Positions 1-8,423 are shown, counted from the first letter of the stretch. The stretch: 34,303 nt of DNA from an uncultured Caryophanales bacterium (GCA_937896065.1 CALBLI010000021.1:1-34303), one strand, 5' to 3'. Notes: generated by a model from the sequence alone, not told the origin. Numbers and translations are program-made.

Positions 1-19
1 AGGTTGAGAAACTCAACCT
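1..19 (-). terminator. Perfect 8-bp inverted repeat at left edge, possible terminator
   Basis: AGGTTGAG and CTCAACCT form a perfect 8-bp stem with an AAA loop. It lies 57 bases beyond the stop of the minus-strand lipoprotein gene, so it may end that transcript. The U-tract needed for this would lie outside the window and cannot be seen. Confidence 0.35.
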
Positions 20-29
20 GTTTATATTA

Positions 30-53
30 GTGTCCGTTAGGACGCTTTTTGTT
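30..53 (+). terminator. Rho-independent terminator of a gene left of the window
   Basis: GUGUCC and GGACGC pair (one G-U) around a GUUA loop, followed directly by UUUUUGUU. The U-tract lies on the plus strand, so it serves a plus-strand gene ending upstream of base 1. Confidence 0.6.
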
Positions 54-75
54 CTGTATATTTCTGGAATTTATA

Positions 76-2346
76 TTAATTAACTTTAGTAATAGTATTA
101 TTTGATAAATTTAAATAATAGAAATGAGCATCGCCAAAAGTTAATTTTTCAATATAATTTAAAAAGAATAATTTATTGTTTGCTATTGCAAAGTCACCAG
201 CATAATATGTCGATTTATAAGAATAAATTTGCTCTTGAGTTCCATCTTGAGTGGCACCTTTTTTGACTTTATAGAATCCGCGATTTTTCCCAGTAAGATC
301 GCTTGCTGGATATGAATAGTAATAGATATAATCTCCAGATATGATAAATTCATTTGGATTTGTACTTTTTGAAGCTATTTGAACACCTTCATTTAATGAT
401 GTAAAATCGCTTCTATTGATCGAATTTGTTGTGACTCCATTGTAGATATAATAGATGTTATTTCCTTCAAATTCAAATTGTTTGACGTTTTTAATTTTTT
501 CACTTAAGACAGTTGATTTTAATTTACTTGATGAAGAAGTTATAGCAGATAATTCAATATATTCAATATTTCCGTTATCTTGTCCGGTTCCAGAGTTGAT
601 GAAATATAATCTATTATCTTTTATTTTAAAGTTTTTAGCACCATTGATTTCAGAAAATTTAATATAGTCACTGCCATCTAAATTCATTCTGAAAATACCA
701 CCGCTTAAACCGGCAAAGTTATAGTGTGTTCCATATAAGTAAGTTCCATCAGAGACGATATTTCTTGTATCATTTGAAGAGAGTTTAACAGCATCTCCAC
801 CTGTTAATAAATTGACGCTATATAAATCATTATTTGTCATGGTTGTAACTTGATTGAAATACAATGTGTCTCCAATGATTGAAAAATCCATTACTTTTTC
901 GTTAGTCAACTGACTTAAAGTATTAGTGCTTTCATCATAACAATTCAATGTCTTATCTCTATACATATCAAGATAATAAATTTTATTTTTATAATTTACT
1001 GATTTCCCACCTAGATTTAATGGTGTTTCTTCCACCGGTGTAAAATCAGGCATTAAATCGGTAGATGATTTGCTTGATATATTATATTTGTATGCATGAA
1101 GGTTATCACTATTTACATAAACTAATTCACTAGATGAAACAACATCATAAGCATTTACAACGCTTGATTTAAATACTTGTGTATTTGAATTGGTATTTAA
1201 ATTGAATTTCCAGACACCTTTCTTATTTTCATCAATTGAGCCATATAAGTCTGAGTAATTATAATAAAGCTCATTATTCAAGATATTTAAATTCTCACCT
1301 GCATCATTTGTTATTTTAGTTGCTTCAGTTGCACTGGAGTTTAAATCTAATTTTCCTATGTAATCATTAACTAATCCGTTTACTGTACAGTACATGGTAT
1401 TTGATGAAATTATATATTCATGAACTTTTTGCTTTAAAACTAAACTAGTTTGTTTGCTTGATAAATTTAAACGATAAATATTGTTATCATTTGCTTTATT
1501 TTCAAAATACAAATAAGAACCACTAATTTGTAATTTATCAGTTTTACCAGAAAACACTTTTTCAACAACTGGTTCATCATCTGTTGAGTTGGTTACTTTA
1601 AATATGCCTGAATTTTCAGCCGAAAATGCATTTTTACTATAATAATATACGTTATCGCTATATTTTACAAAATCTGTTATATCGCTATCGGTATATAAAG
1701 TGCTTTTCGTTCCACTAGATGTATATTCTTTTACACTATCACTCATCAAAGGTACAGATATTGATAAAACAGAAGAATTAGATTCTTTTAATTTTTGACT
1801 CACTGAACTATCTGCTCTTTTTAAAATAGATGAAGAATATCTATATAAATAATAATGATCTAAACCATTTGAAAAATATATATTGGATCCGACGCTGATA
1901 ATTGGTGTATCTTTTCTTGCAGCTTTTATTGTTAAAACAGCATTAAAAGTTTTGCTAGATGTTTTAGAAGTCAGTGTAACACTATAATAATATTTACCTA
2001 CATCTATAGCTGATGTAACTATTTGATTGTTTTCATTTTTAACAACTAGATTTGTTTGACTAACTCCTTCTGGTAAAAAACCAGTAATTTGAATGTCTCT
2101 ATAATGGTCAAGACCATCATATGTGACTGTTTTACTTTCATATTTTGCGTTTTCAAACTCATCACTTGAGACAGTTGAAGAAGCTTTTGATGAATCCGAT
2201 GAAGTTTGATTGGATGAATTTGTTACACTTGTTGTTGTCGTTGAATTTGCTGAAGAATTAGAAGAAGCAGGTGTTACTTCTTTACTACAGGAAGTAAGTA
2301 AAAAAGCAAGAAAACAGATTGAAACAGACTTTTTGTTAAATTTCAT
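76..2346 (-). CDS. Surface lipoprotein: Ser/Thr linker, MBG-like domain, beta-propeller repeats
   Basis: Predicted 756-residue lipoprotein of unknown ligand. The start at 2346 (MKFNKKSV) is chosen over an upstream in-frame ATG at 2406 because it has an AGAAAGGA ribosome site about 6 nt upstream and begins a proper lipoprotein signal; the longer version would start inside the terminator hairpin of the preceding gene. Lipobox LTSC gives lipidated Cys20. Residues 21-65 are a Ser/Thr/Asn-rich linker. Residues about 68-145 resemble an MBG-type Ig-like domain (VTYDGLDHY near the start). The rest consists of about ten short repeats of the form x-Y-Y/F-x-N...G-I-F-K-V/N-L, as in DUF5050-type beta-propellers. 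It is likely anchored outside the membrane as a sensor or binding protein. The reading of the fold is by eye; function unknown. Confidence 0.85.
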   Translation of the reverse strand: MKFNKKSVSICFLAFLLTSCSKEVTPASSNSSANSTTTTSVTNSSNQTSSDSSKASSTVSSDEFENAKYESKTVTYDGLDHYRDIQITGFLPEGVSQTNLVVKNENNQIVTSAIDVGKYYYSVTLTSKTSSKTFNAVLTIKAARKDTPIISVGSNIYFSNGLDHYYLYRYSSSILKRADSSVSQKLKESNSSVLSISVPLMSDSVKEYTSSGTKSTLYTDSDITDFVKYSDNVYYYSKNAFSAENSGIFKVTNSTDDEPVVEKVFSGKTDKLQISGSYLYFENKANDNNIYRLNLSSKQTSLVLKQKVHEYIISSNTMYCTVNGLVNDYIGKLDLNSSATEATKITNDAGENLNILNNELYYNYSDLYGSIDENKKGVWKFNLNTNSNTQVFKSSVVNAYDVVSSSELVYVNSDNLHAYKYNISSKSSTDLMPDFTPVEETPLNLGGKSVNYKNKIYYLDMYRDKTLNCYDESTNTLSQLTNEKVMDFSIIGDTLYFNQVTTMTNNDLYSVNLLTGGDAVKLSSNDTRNIVSDGTYLYGTHYNFAGLSGGIFRMNLDGSDYIKFSEINGAKNFKIKDNRLYFINSGTGQDNGNIEYIELSAITSSSSKLKSTVLSEKIKNVKQFEFEGNNIYYIYNGVTTNSINRSDFTSLNEGVQIASKSTNPNEFIISGDYIYYYSYPASDLTGKNRGFYKVKKGATQDGTQEQIYSYKSTYYAGDFAIANNKLFFLNYIEKLTFGDAHFYYLNLSNNTITKVN

Positions 2347-2363
2347 ATTTTTATCCTTTCTAA

Positions 2364-2393
2364 ATTTAATTAGGTAGATAACAACTTTGACAA
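2364..2393 (-). promoter_or_regulatory. Possible promoter of the beta-propeller lipoprotein gene
   Basis: On the minus strand TTGTCA (2388-2393) and TTAAAT (2364-2369) are 18 bp apart, upstream of the AGAAAGGA ribosome site. The -10 is weak and the region is AT-rich, so the support is modest. Confidence 0.35.
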
Positions 2394-2396
2394 ATG

Positions 2397-2422
2397 AAAA
2401 GCACAAAATTACTTGTGCTTTT
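2397..2422 (-). terminator. Hairpin overlapping the stop codon of the XRE gene
   Basis: A 10-bp stem (AAAAGCACAA at 2397-2406 with TTGTGCTTTT at 2413-2422) has the stop codon of the XRE gene (2409-2411) in its loop. On the minus strand the stem ends in UUUU followed by CAUUUG, giving a weak U-tract. It separates the XRE gene from the lipoprotein gene, so the two need not be fully co-transcribed. Confidence 0.5.
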
Positions 2423-2657
2423 TTGAGTTTACTATTGATTTTTCTTCTTTATTTTTTTCACTATCTGTATTAAAAAGATAATCAATTGAACAATTAAAAA
2501 TACTTGCTAGTTGCTTTATGCTTTCAATATCTGGTTCATTGATATCACTTTCCCATTTACTGACGGTTTGAAATGCAACATCCATTTTTTCTGAAACTTC
2601 TTTTTGTGTGAGATTATTTTTGACTCTCAAGTATTTTAGCCGTTGTCCAAATGTCAT
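2409..2657 (-). CDS. Small XRE-family (Cro/CI) transcriptional regulator
   Basis: An 82-residue cytoplasmic DNA-binding protein. The helix-turn-helix is complete: residues 5-61 contain LKYLRVKNNLTQKEVSEKM, then TVSKWESDINEPDIESIKQLA and the usual final helix ending in IDYLF. Only a short Lys/Glu-rich tail follows, so there is no effector or peptidase domain. The start has AGGAGAAACACT just upstream. It sits 62 bp ahead of the beta-propeller lipoprotein gene on the same strand and could regulate it or itself. Two TCTAGAA copies upstream (2682-2688, 2727-2733) are possible operator half-sites. Target genes are unknown. Confidence 0.9.
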   Translation of the reverse strand: MTFGQRLKYLRVKNNLTQKEVSEKMDVAFQTVSKWESDINEPDIESIKQLASIFNCSIDYLFNTDSEKNKEEKSIVNSKKHK

Positions 2658-2820
2658 AGTGTTTCTCCTATGTATTTATTATCTAGAATTTTGAAAAAAT
2701 AATAAATAACCGAAAAGGGGAACAACTCTAGAAATACGGGAATTATGAGCAAATAATATACTTCTTAAAACGTACTGTAAAATAATTATGATTTTATAAA
2801 AAAATCAATAAAATTTAACT

Positions 2821-2853
2821 AAAAAAGATGCAATTTAATAACTGCATCTTTTA
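2821..2853 (-). terminator. Bidirectional terminator after prs
   Basis: A 10-bp stem (2823-2832 with 2843-2852, core GATGCA/TGCATC) has a run of A before it and T after it, so it has a U-tract in both directions. It lies 31-63 bp beyond the prs stop codon. Confidence 0.75.
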
Positions 2854-2883
2854 ATGTATTTATAATGTATAAAGATATAAAAA

Positions 2884-3879
2884 CTAATTTGATTTTACTA
2901 AATCATCTTTGTATTCTTCATATGCATCAGATAAAGAAGAATCATTATTGATTGCTAATATTGCTTTTGCTATCAAATTAGACAATGAAGAGACTTCAAT
3001 ATTGATGTCTTTATTGTTGACAAATCTTTCTTGTAAAGGAATAGAATCACTAACATATATCTTTTTAAATGGTTTGTTTTCAACAAGTCTATCATAAGCA
3101 GGGTCGGATAAGATGGCGTGAGTTGCAGCCATGAAAACATCTTTACAACCAAATTGCTTTAAAGCTTTACTTGCAGCTACGGCACTTCCAGCTGAATCAA
3201 TCATATCATCGACAATCAAACAATTTTTATTTTGAACATCACCTATTAGATTCATAACTTCTGGTTGATATGAAGCATTTCTTCTTTTATCAATGATAGC
3301 AATTGGTGCATTTAATTTTTCAGCAAATCTTCTAGCACGATTTACTCCACCATGATCTGGGGATACAACAACTAAATTTGATTTATCAACCATAGGATCA
3401 TTTATAATGGCGTGTCTTAAAAGTGGAATAGCAGTCATCTCATCTTCAATGCAATCAAAGAAACCTTGAATTTGAGCAGCATGCAAATCAAAAGTGATTA
3501 TTCTATATGCTCCCGCAGTATTTAATAAATTTGCTACTAATTTTGCGGATATTGGTTCTCTTGGTTTGCTTTTTCTATCTTGTCTTGCATAACCAAAATA
3601 AGGAATAAAGATGTTTATTTCTTTTGCAGATGCTTTTTTTAATGCATCAATGAATATCAATAATTCCATTAAATTATCATTGACTGGTGGGCAGGTTGAT
3701 TGAATTATAAATACTTGCTTACCTCTCACTGTTGAATTTGGTGAAGCTAAGACTTCTCCTGATGGGAATTTTAAAAGATTAATTCCACCTAATTCAGTTT
3801 TTAAATTTTTACATACATCTAATCCTAATTTTTTATTAGCAGATAAAGAATAGATAATAGCATTGTTTTGTAATTTCAT
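2884..3879 (-). CDS. prs: Ribose-phosphate pyrophosphokinase (PRPP synthetase)
   Basis: A cytoplasmic enzyme that transfers pyrophosphate from ATP to ribose 5-phosphate, giving PRPP for nucleotide, His and Trp synthesis. The 331-residue length fits class I enzymes. Visible motifs: FPSGE (38-42), RQDRK (99-103) and DLHAAQIQGFFD (from 131) for ATP and Mg binding, PDHGGVNRAR (174-183), DKRR (197-200, catalytic flexible loop) and the PRPP loop VDDMIDSAGS (223-232). The start at 3879 has AAGGA upstream. It is the second gene of an operon, 21 bp after the nucleotidyltransferase gene. In many Firmicutes prs follows glmU (gcaD), so the arrangement echoes that pairing with a different sugar-type nucleotidyltransferase. 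Confidence 0.96.
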   Translation of the reverse strand: MKLQNNAIIYSLSANKKLGLDVCKNLKTELGGINLLKFPSGEVLASPNSTVRGKQVFIIQSTCPPVNDNLMELLIFIDALKKASAKEINIFIPYFGYARQDRKSKPREPISAKLVANLLNTAGAYRIITFDLHAAQIQGFFDCIEDEMTAIPLLRHAIINDPMVDKSNLVVVSPDHGGVNRARRFAEKLNAPIAIIDKRRNASYQPEVMNLIGDVQNKNCLIVDDMIDSAGSAVAASKALKQFGCKDVFMAATHAILSDPAYDRLVENKPFKKIYVSDSIPLQERFVNNKDINIEVSSLSNLIAKAILAINNDSSLSDAYEEYKDDLVKSN

Positions 3880-3900
3880 GATGACTTTTTCCTTTCAATA

Positions 3901-4752
3901 TTAAAATTTGTATATATCTTCTTTTAAGATGTTTTTAATTGCATCTTTAACTTCGTCTAAATCCTCTTTATAGGTGATTCCATACCACTTATCTTTATTT
4001 GAAAAAGCTTTTACTGATACACCATATTTGTTAATACTATCACCGATGATGGTTGGGATTAGGAATTCATCTTTAGTTAAATCAGCTTTATTTAAAAATT
4101 CATTCCATTCTTTTTCTAATATATTAAAAATATCAAGTGATAATCCCCACAGATTCATTGAAACTGGTGTCTTACCATCTAATTTTTGCTCTTTTCCTTT
4201 ATAAATACAATTACCTTCAGAATCTATTTTGGATACTTCTTCTATTGTTTTTAAATATCCATTTTCTAAAGAACAAACACCTCTTGTAACAGTGCCGTTT
4301 TTAGATAAAGTTTTTCCAAGTTCATATGTAACCATACTATACTGTTTCTCTTTAACTTGTTCTAAATATTTTTCGATTTCAAAGAATGCATGATTACCAT
4401 AATAGTCATCAGCATTTATTACACAAAAAGGAGATTTAACAGCGTCTTTTGCACATAAAATAGCATGACCTGTTCCAAATGGTTTTGTTCTATTAGATGG
4501 CATATTGGATGTATCTTGAATAACATAGGTAGTTGGAAGCATTGACTTCAATCTTTGACCGATTCTTTTATCAAATTCATCGACAATATCTTTTCTTAAA
4601 ATGATAACAAGATTATCAAAGCCAGCCTCTTTTGCATCATAGATGGAAAAATCTAATATTCCTTTTCCATCATCTGTAATAGCAGTTGCCTGCTTTAAAC
4701 CACCAAATCTAGAACCCATTCCAGCGGCCATAACAACTAAAGTAGTGTTCAT
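3901..4752 (-). CDS. Sugar-phosphate-type nucleotidyltransferase
   Basis: A 283-residue member of the NTP-transferase (GT-A-like) superfamily that would activate a phosphorylated small molecule as an NDP or CDP derivative. The nucleotide-binding signature AAGMGSRFGGLKQ is at 9-21, and VINADDYYG (111-119) provides the metal-binding Asp pair. There is no left-handed beta-helix acyl/acetyltransferase tail, so it is not full-length GlmU. The sequence resembles a group common in Clostridia and Bacteroidetes with the same MAAGMGSR-GGLKQ opening; I recall this from family knowledge and substrate is not settled. GAGGTAC lies upstream of the ATG. A TATAAT (4777-4782, minus) may be its -10, although no good -35 is seen. 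It is co-directional with prs, 21 bp apart. Confidence 0.88.
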   Translation of the reverse strand: MNTTLVVMAAGMGSRFGGLKQATAITDDGKGILDFSIYDAKEAGFDNLVIILRKDIVDEFDKRIGQRLKSMLPTTYVIQDTSNMPSNRTKPFGTGHAILCAKDAVKSPFCVINADDYYGNHAFFEIEKYLEQVKEKQYSMVTYELGKTLSKNGTVTRGVCSLENGYLKTIEEVSKIDSEGNCIYKGKEQKLDGKTPVSMNLWGLSLDIFNILEKEWNEFLNKADLTKDEFLIPTIIGDSINKYGVSVKAFSNKDKWYGITYKEDLDEVKDAIKNILKEDIYKF

Positions 4753-4844
4753 ATTTGTACCTCGTATACTACTTATATTATATAATTAAAACCACCTAAA
4801 TATATAGACTTAAATATTATTAAATAATATTTGCTTTGTTTTTC

Positions 4845-4873
4845 TTAACTAATTGATTAAAAGAAGTTATAAT
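4845..4873 (+). promoter_or_regulatory. Promoter of eno
   Basis: TTAACT (4845-4850), 17-bp spacer, TATAAT (4868-4873). The predicted start is near 4880, giving a leader of about 20 nt that contains AAGGAG (4889-4894), 7 nt before the ATG. Confidence 0.75.
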
Positions 4874-4901
4874 TATAGAAGTCAAATTAAGGAGAATTTA
4901 A

Positions 4902-6209
4902 ATGGCTAAAATTTGTTGTGTTCATGCCAGAGAAGTCTTAGACTCACGTGGCAATCCTACTGTTGAAGTAGAAGTAAAATTAGAAGATGGCACATTAGGT
5001 CGTGCTATTGTTCCATCAGGTGCATCTACTGGTGAAAATGAAGCATTAGAGCTCAGAGATGTTGAAAACAAAAAAAGATTTGGTGGCAAAGGCTGCTTAA
5101 CAGCTGTTAATAATGTCAATGAAAAAATTGCTCCAAAAGTTATTGGTTTAGAATCAACTGATCAAGTTTTAATTGATAGAACAATGTTAGAGTTAGATGG
5201 TACTCCATTTAAGAAAAATTTAGGTGCTAATGCAATATTAGGTGTTTCTTTAGCTGTTGCAAGAGCTAGTGCTAATTCTTTAGGTTTGCCTTTATATCGT
5301 TATATTGGTGGAACAAATGCTAAAGTTTTGCCTACACCATGTATGAATGTTATAAATGGTGGAAAACATGCTGAAAGTACTGTTGATTTCCAAGAATTTT
5401 TTATCATCCCTGCTGGTTTTGACACCTATCATGAAGCTTTAAGAGCTGGTGTTGAAATTTTCCACTGCTTACAAAAAGTAGTCAAATCAAAAGGCTATGA
5501 AACAGGTGTTGGTGATGAAGGCGGCTTTGCTCCTTCTTGCAAACATGGAAACAAAGAACCTCTTGAACTTATCACTGAAGCTGTCAAAGCAAGCGGCTAT
5601 AAGATGGGTACTCAAATCTTCTTAGGTATGGATTTAGCAGCAAGTGAATTCTATGATTCTAAGAAAAAGAAATATGTTATGGCAAGATCAGGCGAAGGTG
5701 AATTTTCAACCGACGAAATGATTGATTATCTTGCAAAGATGGTTAAAGAATATCCAGCAATTATCACTATCGAAGATGGCTTAGCTGAAGGTGATTGGGA
5801 AGGCTGGGTTAAACTCACTGAGAAACTTGGAAACGATGTTCAATTGGTTGGTGATGATTTATTTGTTACCAATGTTGAATTCGTCAAGAAAGGTATCAAA
5901 AAACATGCAGCAAATTCTGTTTTAATCAAAGTTAATCAAATCGGTACATTAACTGAAACTTTAGACACAATTAGACTTGCTCAAACAAATGGTTATACAA
6001 CCATGGTTTCACATAGATCAGGTGAAACTGAAGATACAACCATCGCTGATTTATCAGTCGCTGTCAATGCTGGTATGATTAAAACTGGTTCTTGCTCAAG
6101 AACTGATCGTATTGCAAAATACAATCAATTATTAAGAATTGAAGAAGAATTAGGAAAAGAAGCTGTTTTTGAAGGAAAGACATCCTTTAAAAAATTCGCA
6201 TTAAAATAA
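4902..6209 (+). CDS. eno: Enolase
   Basis: The glycolytic enzyme converting 2-phosphoglycerate to phosphoenolpyruvate; also often a moonlighting surface and RNA-degradosome protein in Firmicutes. The 435-residue length is typical. Visible landmarks: SGASTGE loop (39-45), GDEGGFAPS (204-212, proton-donor Glu206), metal ligands Asp244, Glu291 and Asp318, catalytic Lys343 in LIKVNQIG, SHRSGET (370-376) and Lys394. GSCSRTDR replaces the usual GAPSRTDR near residue 397, a mild variation. It is monocistronic: its own promoter lies upstream and a strong terminator lies directly downstream, and it is not linked to other glycolytic genes here. Confidence 0.98.
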   Translation: MAKICCVHAREVLDSRGNPTVEVEVKLEDGTLGRAIVPSGASTGENEALELRDVENKKRFGGKGCLTAVNNVNEKIAPKVIGLESTDQVLIDRTMLELDGTPFKKNLGANAILGVSLAVARASANSLGLPLYRYIGGTNAKVLPTPCMNVINGGKHAESTVDFQEFFIIPAGFDTYHEALRAGVEIFHCLQKVVKSKGYETGVGDEGGFAPSCKHGNKEPLELITEAVKASGYKMGTQIFLGMDLAASEFYDSKKKKYVMARSGEGEFSTDEMIDYLAKMVKEYPAIITIEDGLAEGDWEGWVKLTEKLGNDVQLVGDDLFVTNVEFVKKGIKKHAANSVLIKVNQIGTLTETLDTIRLAQTNGYTTMVSHRSGETEDTTIADLSVAVNAGMIKTGSCSRTDRIAKYNQLLRIEEELGKEAVFEGKTSFKKFALK

Positions 6210-6218
6210 TTGAATAGG

Positions 6219-6252
6219 AAAAAGCCTGGTTTCTTTAAAATCAGGCTTTTTT
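6219..6252 (+). terminator. Rho-independent terminator of eno
   Basis: AAAAAGCCTG (6219-6228) pairs with CAGGCTTTTT (6242-6251), a 10-bp stem followed by a U-tract. It begins 10 bp after the eno stop. Confidence 0.9.
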
Positions 6253-6262
6253 AGATAATAAA

Positions 6263-6922
6263 ATGAAAAAGATATTTAAATTTATTTTGCTTTTATCATC
6301 CCTTTCTTTATTTTCATGTGGCAATAAAGCAATTGAAAATAGAGCACTTACTCAAAATGAATGGGAGAATTTATGCAATTCTTATAGTAATATTAATTTT
6401 ACATTAAATATTACAGTTGAAAATAGTGGCAGCACTATTAGTACAGAATATATTATGAATGGAGATAACATCAAAACAGTTGTGTTAGCATCAGTTTCAG
6501 GTATAAAAATGAATATTGAGGCTTATATTACTAAAGAGAGTGATAATTATTATTTAATAACTCAACTAGATAATAAACAGTGGGTGAAAACTAGTACTAC
6601 TAAAGAATCATATGATGATGGTAGAAATCCATATAGTGTATATGCTGATAAGTACGAGTGCTTTACATACGATAGTGAAAATAAAGTTTACAAACAAATA
6701 AAAGAAATAAACATTGCTAACCAATCAGATATTAATTCTAACACTATAATTACTGATGGTGTATTAAAGCTAAATGATGATAGAAGTCGCATTTTAAGCT
6801 ATGAATATAATGCAAGGAATTCTAATTCCGATATTAAAGTTCATAATGTTCAAGCACTTAATTATGATGATGTCCCTGAGATAGTGTTACCTCAAAATAT
6901 TAGCAATGCATCTACTTTATAG
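6263..6922 (+). CDS. Lipoprotein of unknown function
   Basis: A 219-residue predicted lipoprotein: Lys-rich start, hydrophobic stretch, lipobox LFSC with lipidated Cys19. The remainder is soluble and rich in Asn, Ser and Thr, with no motif I recognise; alternating polar and hydrophobic residues suggest beta structure, as in LppX/LolA-like or outer-surface lipoproteins, but this is only an impression. It starts 10 bp after the eno terminator and has no clear ribosome site (AGATAATAAA precedes the ATG), so expression may be low or rely on readthrough from eno. Its 3' end overlaps that of the convergent Nudix-PfkB gene by 11 bp. Confidence 0.75.
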   Translation: MKKIFKFILLLSSLSLFSCGNKAIENRALTQNEWENLCNSYSNINFTLNITVENSGSTISTEYIMNGDNIKTVVLASVSGIKMNIEAYITKESDNYYLITQLDNKQWVKTSTTKESYDDGRNPYSVYADKYECFTYDSENKVYKQIKEINIANQSDINSNTIITDGVLKLNDDRSRILSYEYNARNSNSDIKVHNVQALNYDDVPEIVLPQNISNASTL

Positions 6923-8288
6923 ATATTCTTTTTAAAACTTCATCAAGTGTGGGCATACTAGAAATAGCACCACTATTTTCAACAACAATTGATGCAGTGG
7001 CATTTGCAAAATCAACGAATTGATAAATCTCTTCGCTTGTATAATCATCAAGTTTTTTATTTGCTTTAGCTAGCATATATAAAAAGCTTCCCATGAATGA
7101 ATCACCTGCTCCATTTGTATCCACTACCTGGTTAACTTTATAAGCATTTATTAATTTTCCAACATTTTTAAAATGAACATATGTACCATGTTTACCGAGG
7201 GTAATTAGAATCAGTTTAATATTTTTATATGTCGATAATTTCTCGACTGCATCTAGGTAATTAGAAGAATCACTTACCAAACTAATTTCTTCATCTGAAA
7301 TTTTTAAGACATCTATTCTACTTAAAACTGATAATATTGTTTCCTTAGCAACTTGTTTACTTTTCCAAAGCGTGCTTCTATAATTTGGGTCAAATGAAAT
7401 AATTGCACCACTATTTTTTGCAACTGATAGTGAATCTAAAGTGGTTTCTTTTGACATGTTAGAGGTTAAAGATAGTGAACCAAAATGAAAGACTTTTGTT
7501 TTTCTTAACATATCTATGTTAATTTCATTTAAGCTGATCATCGTATCAGCACCTGGTTTTCTTGCAAAAGAAAAACTGCGTTCGCCATTTGAATCAATAT
7601 CAACAAAAGCAAGGGTTGTAAAGTAATCATCATCTAAAATAACATTTGATGTGTCAACTTTTTTATCAGCGAGTGTTTTCCTTAAAAAAGAACCAAACAT
7701 ATCATTTCCGACTTTGCCGATGAAAGCACAGTTACTGCCAAGAGTGCTAGCACATGCAGCTACATTTGCTGGAGCACCACCAGCATTTCTTTTAAAAAGA
7801 GTTTCACCATTCAAATTTACAGAAGTAAAATCAACAAGGAGTTCACCGATAGTTACTAAATCATAGACTTTATTTAAAATATATTTTTTTAAAATATATT
7901 CATTTGCTAATTTTAAAGTTTTTTTATCAGTATCAAATGTCAATTTACTTAATGCATCATCATATTCTAAGTAAGCAGCTGAAATGACTTCTTCTTTTTG
8001 AACAATGATAGTATCACTTGTTGGTGTTGCTAAAAAGAAAGTGACATCTTTGATAATGTTTTTTTTAGGTGAGTAACTTACTGTATGGGAAAAAGAAGTA
8101 TCAAGTATCACATCTAGATTAGTTTCTTCTTTTATTTCTCTTAATGCACACTGAGTTTCATTTTCACCTTTTTCAATATGCCCTTTGCATATTGAATAAT
8201 GACCTAGGGCCATATGTTCAATTAAAAATAGTAATTTATTATTTTCAATCTTATAAATAACTGCACCATAGCTTGTTTCTTTTTTCAT
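6912..8288 (-). CDS. Nudix hydrolase-PfkB sugar kinase fusion
   Basis: A 458-residue two-domain enzyme. Residues 1-130 are a Nudix hydrolase of the diadenosine-tetraphosphatase-like kind: Nudix box from Gly36 (GHIEKGE) to REIKEETNL (50-58), with the Gly normally before the last residue replaced by Asn. Residues about 142-458 are a PfkB-family kinase resembling fructokinase: GGAPANVAA (170-178), FDPNYR (about 300-305), and the anion-hole/catalytic motif DTNGAGDS (390-397). It probably phosphorylates a sugar while the Nudix part hydrolyses a nucleotide by-product or alarmone; the substrates are inferred only. The start at 8288 (MKKETSYG) is preferred over an in-frame TTG at 8315, which lies within the promoter region. 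No ribosome site is present. Confidence 0.88.
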   Translation of the reverse strand: MKKETSYGAVIYKIENNKLLFLIEHMALGHYSICKGHIEKGENETQCALREIKEETNLDVILDTSFSHTVSYSPKKNIIKDVTFFLATPTSDTIIVQKEEVISAAYLEYDDALSKLTFDTDKKTLKLANEYILKKYILNKVYDLVTIGELLVDFTSVNLNGETLFKRNAGGAPANVAACASTLGSNCAFIGKVGNDMFGSFLRKTLADKKVDTSNVILDDDYFTTLAFVDIDSNGERSFSFARKPGADTMISLNEINIDMLRKTKVFHFGSLSLTSNMSKETTLDSLSVAKNSGAIISFDPNYRSTLWKSKQVAKETILSVLSRIDVLKISDEEISLVSDSSNYLDAVEKLSTYKNIKLILITLGKHGTYVHFKNVGKLINAYKVNQVVDTNGAGDSFMGSFLYMLAKANKKLDDYTSEEIYQFVDFANATASIVVENSGAISSMPTLDEVLKRISIK

Positions 8289-8294
8289 AGCGAT

Positions 8295-8323
8295 ATTATA
8301 AAATACAGCTGTCAAAAAGTTAA
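8295..8323 (-). promoter_or_regulatory. Promoter placing the transcript start at the AUG of the Nudix-PfkB gene
   Basis: On the minus strand TTAACT (8318-8323), 17-bp spacer and TATAAT (8295-8300) match the eno promoter hexamers exactly. Only six bases (ATCGCT) lie between the -10 and the ATG at 8288, so the expected +1 falls on or next to the start codon. Confidence 0.65.
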
Positions 8324-8353
8324 GTATTTATATTTATAATATAAATAATCATT

Positions 8354-8382
8354 TTGGTATATTATTGATTTAGTGTTAAAAT
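8354..8382 (+). promoter_or_regulatory. Promoter of the 8424 lipoprotein gene
   Basis: TTGGTA (8354-8359), 17-bp spacer and TAAAAT (8377-8382), preceded by TGT to give an extended -10 (TGnTAAAAT). It is divergent from the Nudix-PfkB promoter, about 30 bp away. Confidence 0.65.
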
Positions 8383-8423
8383 AGTTTGATTAATTGATGA
8401 ATTGATTTTTTAAGGAGGCTTGT

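Noticed and set aside
2344..2406. Longer N-terminus for the beta-propeller lipoprotein (start at 2406)
   Set aside because: It begins inside the XRE hairpin, lacks a ribosome site and hides the lipoprotein signal; the 2346 start fits better.
8289..8315. TTG start for the Nudix-PfkB gene
   Set aside because: The nine added residues are outside the Nudix fold, and the TTG is part of the promoter region; no ribosome site there either.
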